From the NCBI GenBank assembly GCA_017504325.1, contig JAFVRL010000284.1:1-8626 (forward strand): DNA of 8,626 nucleotides, given 5' to 3'. The notes beneath the pieces are model-generated. The model was not told the DNA's origin and ran no database searches. It saw only the letters and a list, made by a program, of their open reading frames with translations. A program made the position numbers and the translations under genes. This DNA is from Lentisphaeria bacterium (GTDB taxonomy: Bacteria > Verrucomicrobiota > Lentisphaeria > Victivallales > UBA1829). Positions 7,418-8,626 of the stretch are shown piece after piece. Each line of letters opens with the position of its first letter. Positions within the stretch are counted from its first letter, which is position 1.

Positions 7418-8539
7418 TCAGTGATGGGAGAATACCCGTTCAGGAGCGTGACGCAGTGCCACACCAAGTTCATTGGCGCGTTTCACCACATCCGCGTCTT
7501 TCAGAGAACCGGAGGGAGCCACGATGGCTTTGATCCCGGCTTTTGCGGCAGTTTCCACGGCATCGTAGAAGGGGAAGAATCCGTCACTGGACATGACTGC
7601 CCCTTCCAGAGAGTTTTCCCCGGTATATTTCTGACGGAATTTTTCAATAGCCTGTTCCACAGCACCTACGCGGTCCTGTTCACCTGTACCCACAGCAAGG
7701 GTCTGACCGTTTTTCACGATGACCACGCCATTGGAACGCACGCTGATATTGATGTACCATGCAGCAAGAAGGTCTGCCATTTCCGCTTCTGTGGGAACAA
7801 CGGTGGAAGTATGGGCGCCGCAAGCCTTGTTTTCCCCGGAGGCGGGAGGCAGATCTTCAGCAGAACGCACATTGGTGAGAAGGGGGGCGGCAATAACAAG
7901 AGAACCGTCGCAGAGGATCTTCATGGTATTGGCATCCCCTTCGGGATCGTCACCCACATAACGGGGGATGGAGGCAATGTCGCCGCACTGGAGGATACGG
8001 ATCTGCTTGTTGAGCTTGTAGGTTTCCTGATCGTTGAAGATGGCAAGAGCTTCTTCTTCAAAATCGGGGGCTACCACACATTCGCAGAAGGTACTCATGA
8101 TCTCTCTTGCTGTTTCCGCATCCACTTTCACATTGAATGCGATCACGCTTCCGAAGGCGGCGCGGGCATCACAGTCTCTGGCTTTTTTGTAAACATCTAC
8201 AAGACTTTCCCCTTTACGCATGACAGAAGCACCGCTGGGATTCACATGTTTCATTACAGCACAGGCGGGTTCGTCAAAATATTTCACAATATTGAGGGCT
8301 CCGGAAATATCTTCCAGATTGGTCTGGGAGAGACCGTTTTTCCCGCTTTTGAGAGTTTTCATATTTGCGATGGCTCCTTTGGAACCTTCGGGGATATAGA
8401 AAGCCGCAGGCTGATGGGGATTGGTACCGTAACGCAGGTCATCTGCTTTGATGAATTTTTTACCGCCTATGATGATTTCGGAGGCAAAATCTCCGGTATT
8501 TTTGGTAAGATATGCATTTCTGCCCAATTTTTCAGCCAT
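7418..8539 (-). CDS. purH: Stand-alone AICAR formyltransferase (PurH C-terminal domain only)
   Basis: This 373-residue cytoplasmic enzyme corresponds to the AICAR transformylase domain of PurH. It transfers a formyl group from 10-formyl-tetrahydrofolate to AICAR to make FAICAR, the step before IMP. Family motifs are LRYGTNPHQPAAFY (35-48), KHVNPSG (97-103, with the expected catalytic Lys97-His98; usual KHTNPCG), AAFGSVIAFN (127-136), VVAPDF (155-160), SVRSNGVVIVKNGQT (266-280), GTGEQDRVGAVEQAI (284-298) and SSDGFFPFYDAVETAAKAG (317-335). Bifunctional PurH is about 510-530 residues, with an N-terminal IMP cyclohydrolase domain. Here that domain is absent, and this is not a mis-called start: an AGGAG lies 8 bases upstream of the ATG, and an in-frame TAA (8584-8582) lies 15 codons upstream. 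IMP closure must come from a separate protein. The symbol is approximate because only half of PurH is present. A strong terminator follows the stop. Confidence 0.93.
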   Translation of the reverse strand: MAEKLGRNAYLTKNTGDFASEIIIGGKKFIKADDLRYGTNPHQPAAFYIPEGSKGAIANMKTLKSGKNGLSQTNLEDISGALNIVKYFDEPACAVMKHVNPSGASVMRKGESLVDVYKKARDCDARAAFGSVIAFNVKVDAETAREIMSTFCECVVAPDFEEEALAIFNDQETYKLNKQIRILQCGDIASIPRYVGDDPEGDANTMKILCDGSLVIAAPLLTNVRSAEDLPPASGENKACGAHTSTVVPTEAEMADLLAAWYINISVRSNGVVIVKNGQTLAVGTGEQDRVGAVEQAIEKFRQKYTGENSLEGAVMSSDGFFPFYDAVETAAKAGIKAIVAPSGSLKDADVVKRANELGVALRHAPERVFSHH

Positions 8540-8626
8540 TTTTACGACTCCTTTTTTGATTTTACGCTTTTTTATGTTAAATTATGGTCTCTGAAGAAAA
8601 AACTTCACCATACAATTTACATTCCC
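8540..8626 (-). promoter_or_regulatory. A/T-rich leader of the AICAR formyltransferase gene, possible promoter
   Basis: These 87 bases hold no gene. On the minus strand CATAAT (8586-8581) resembles a -10 box and would put the transcript start about 35 bases before the ATG. No good -35 hexamer lies 16-18 bases above it. A short inverted repeat (TGAAG, six bases, CTTCA; 8592-8607) lies in the spacer region and might be an operator or mere chance. I recognise no purine riboswitch or PUR box, but the upstream part is cut by the window edge. Confidence 0.3.
8548..8552 (-). promoter_or_regulatory. Ribosome binding site of the AICAR formyltransferase gene
   Basis: On the minus strand AGGAG lies 8 bases before the ATG at 8539-8537. 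It fixes this codon as the start and so supports the gene being a genuine single-domain enzyme rather than the tail of a longer PurH. Confidence 0.85.

Noticed and set aside
6955..7533. 192-codon plus-strand open frame across the recD2/purH junction
   Set aside because: It runs through the recD2 start, the terminator and the end of the AICAR formyltransferase gene, with no matching domain. A shadow frame.
8592..8607. TGAAG-A6-CTTCA inverted repeat upstream of the AICAR formyltransferase gene as a terminator
   Set aside because: The stem is only 5 bp and no T-run follows on either strand. At most it is a weak operator-like repeat, so it is mentioned only in the leader entry.

Overview
The window holds five protein-coding genes packed almost end to end, typical of a bacterial chromosome. 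One is cut by the left edge. I see no tRNA, rRNA, CRISPR array, insertion sequence, phage gene or attachment site, and no gene-free stretch longer than about 90 bases. Base composition is intermediate (roughly half G+C by eye), lower in the two middle minus-strand genes than in the AICAR formyltransferase gene. The organism cannot be fixed from this. A RecD2-type helicase, a GSCFA protein and a stand-alone AICAR formyltransferase suggest an anaerobic, possibly gut-associated bacterium (Lentisphaerae/PVC-like or Clostridia-like). That is a weak guess.

Left part, plus strand: the C-terminal four fifths of a PLP-dependent O-acetylhomoserine sulfhydrylase (MetY type) ends at 1019. A textbook intrinsic terminator follows at 1041-1071. 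Only 6 bases after its T-run comes the ribosome binding site of a 12-TM-like major facilitator transporter (1091-2287).

Right part, minus strand, reading from the right edge: a stand-alone AICAR formyltransferase (8539-7418) with its own leader, then a strong terminator (7410-7372). Directly after it lies a three-gene run: recD2 helicase (7368-5113), a GSCFA-domain protein that overlaps it by an ATGA junction (5116-4223), and an asparagine-synthetase-like protein nine bases further on (4213-2297). The transporter and the AsnB-like gene converge with nine bases between their stop codons, inside a small A/T-rich palindrome.

The sulfhydrylase and AICAR formyltransferase are housekeeping metabolism (methionine/homocysteine and purine synthesis). 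RecD2 is a DNA repair helicase. The most interesting part is the GSCFA/AsnB-like pair. The AsnB-like protein keeps a complete ATP-pyrophosphatase synthetase domain, but its glutaminase domain lacks the catalytic Cys2 (Ser instead) and most glutamine-binding motifs. It is translated from the same transcript as an SGNH-like GSCFA protein whose catalytic-type residues look intact. This suggests a dedicated amide-forming or modifying activity rather than ordinary glutamine-dependent asparagine synthesis. Its substrate cannot be read from the window.
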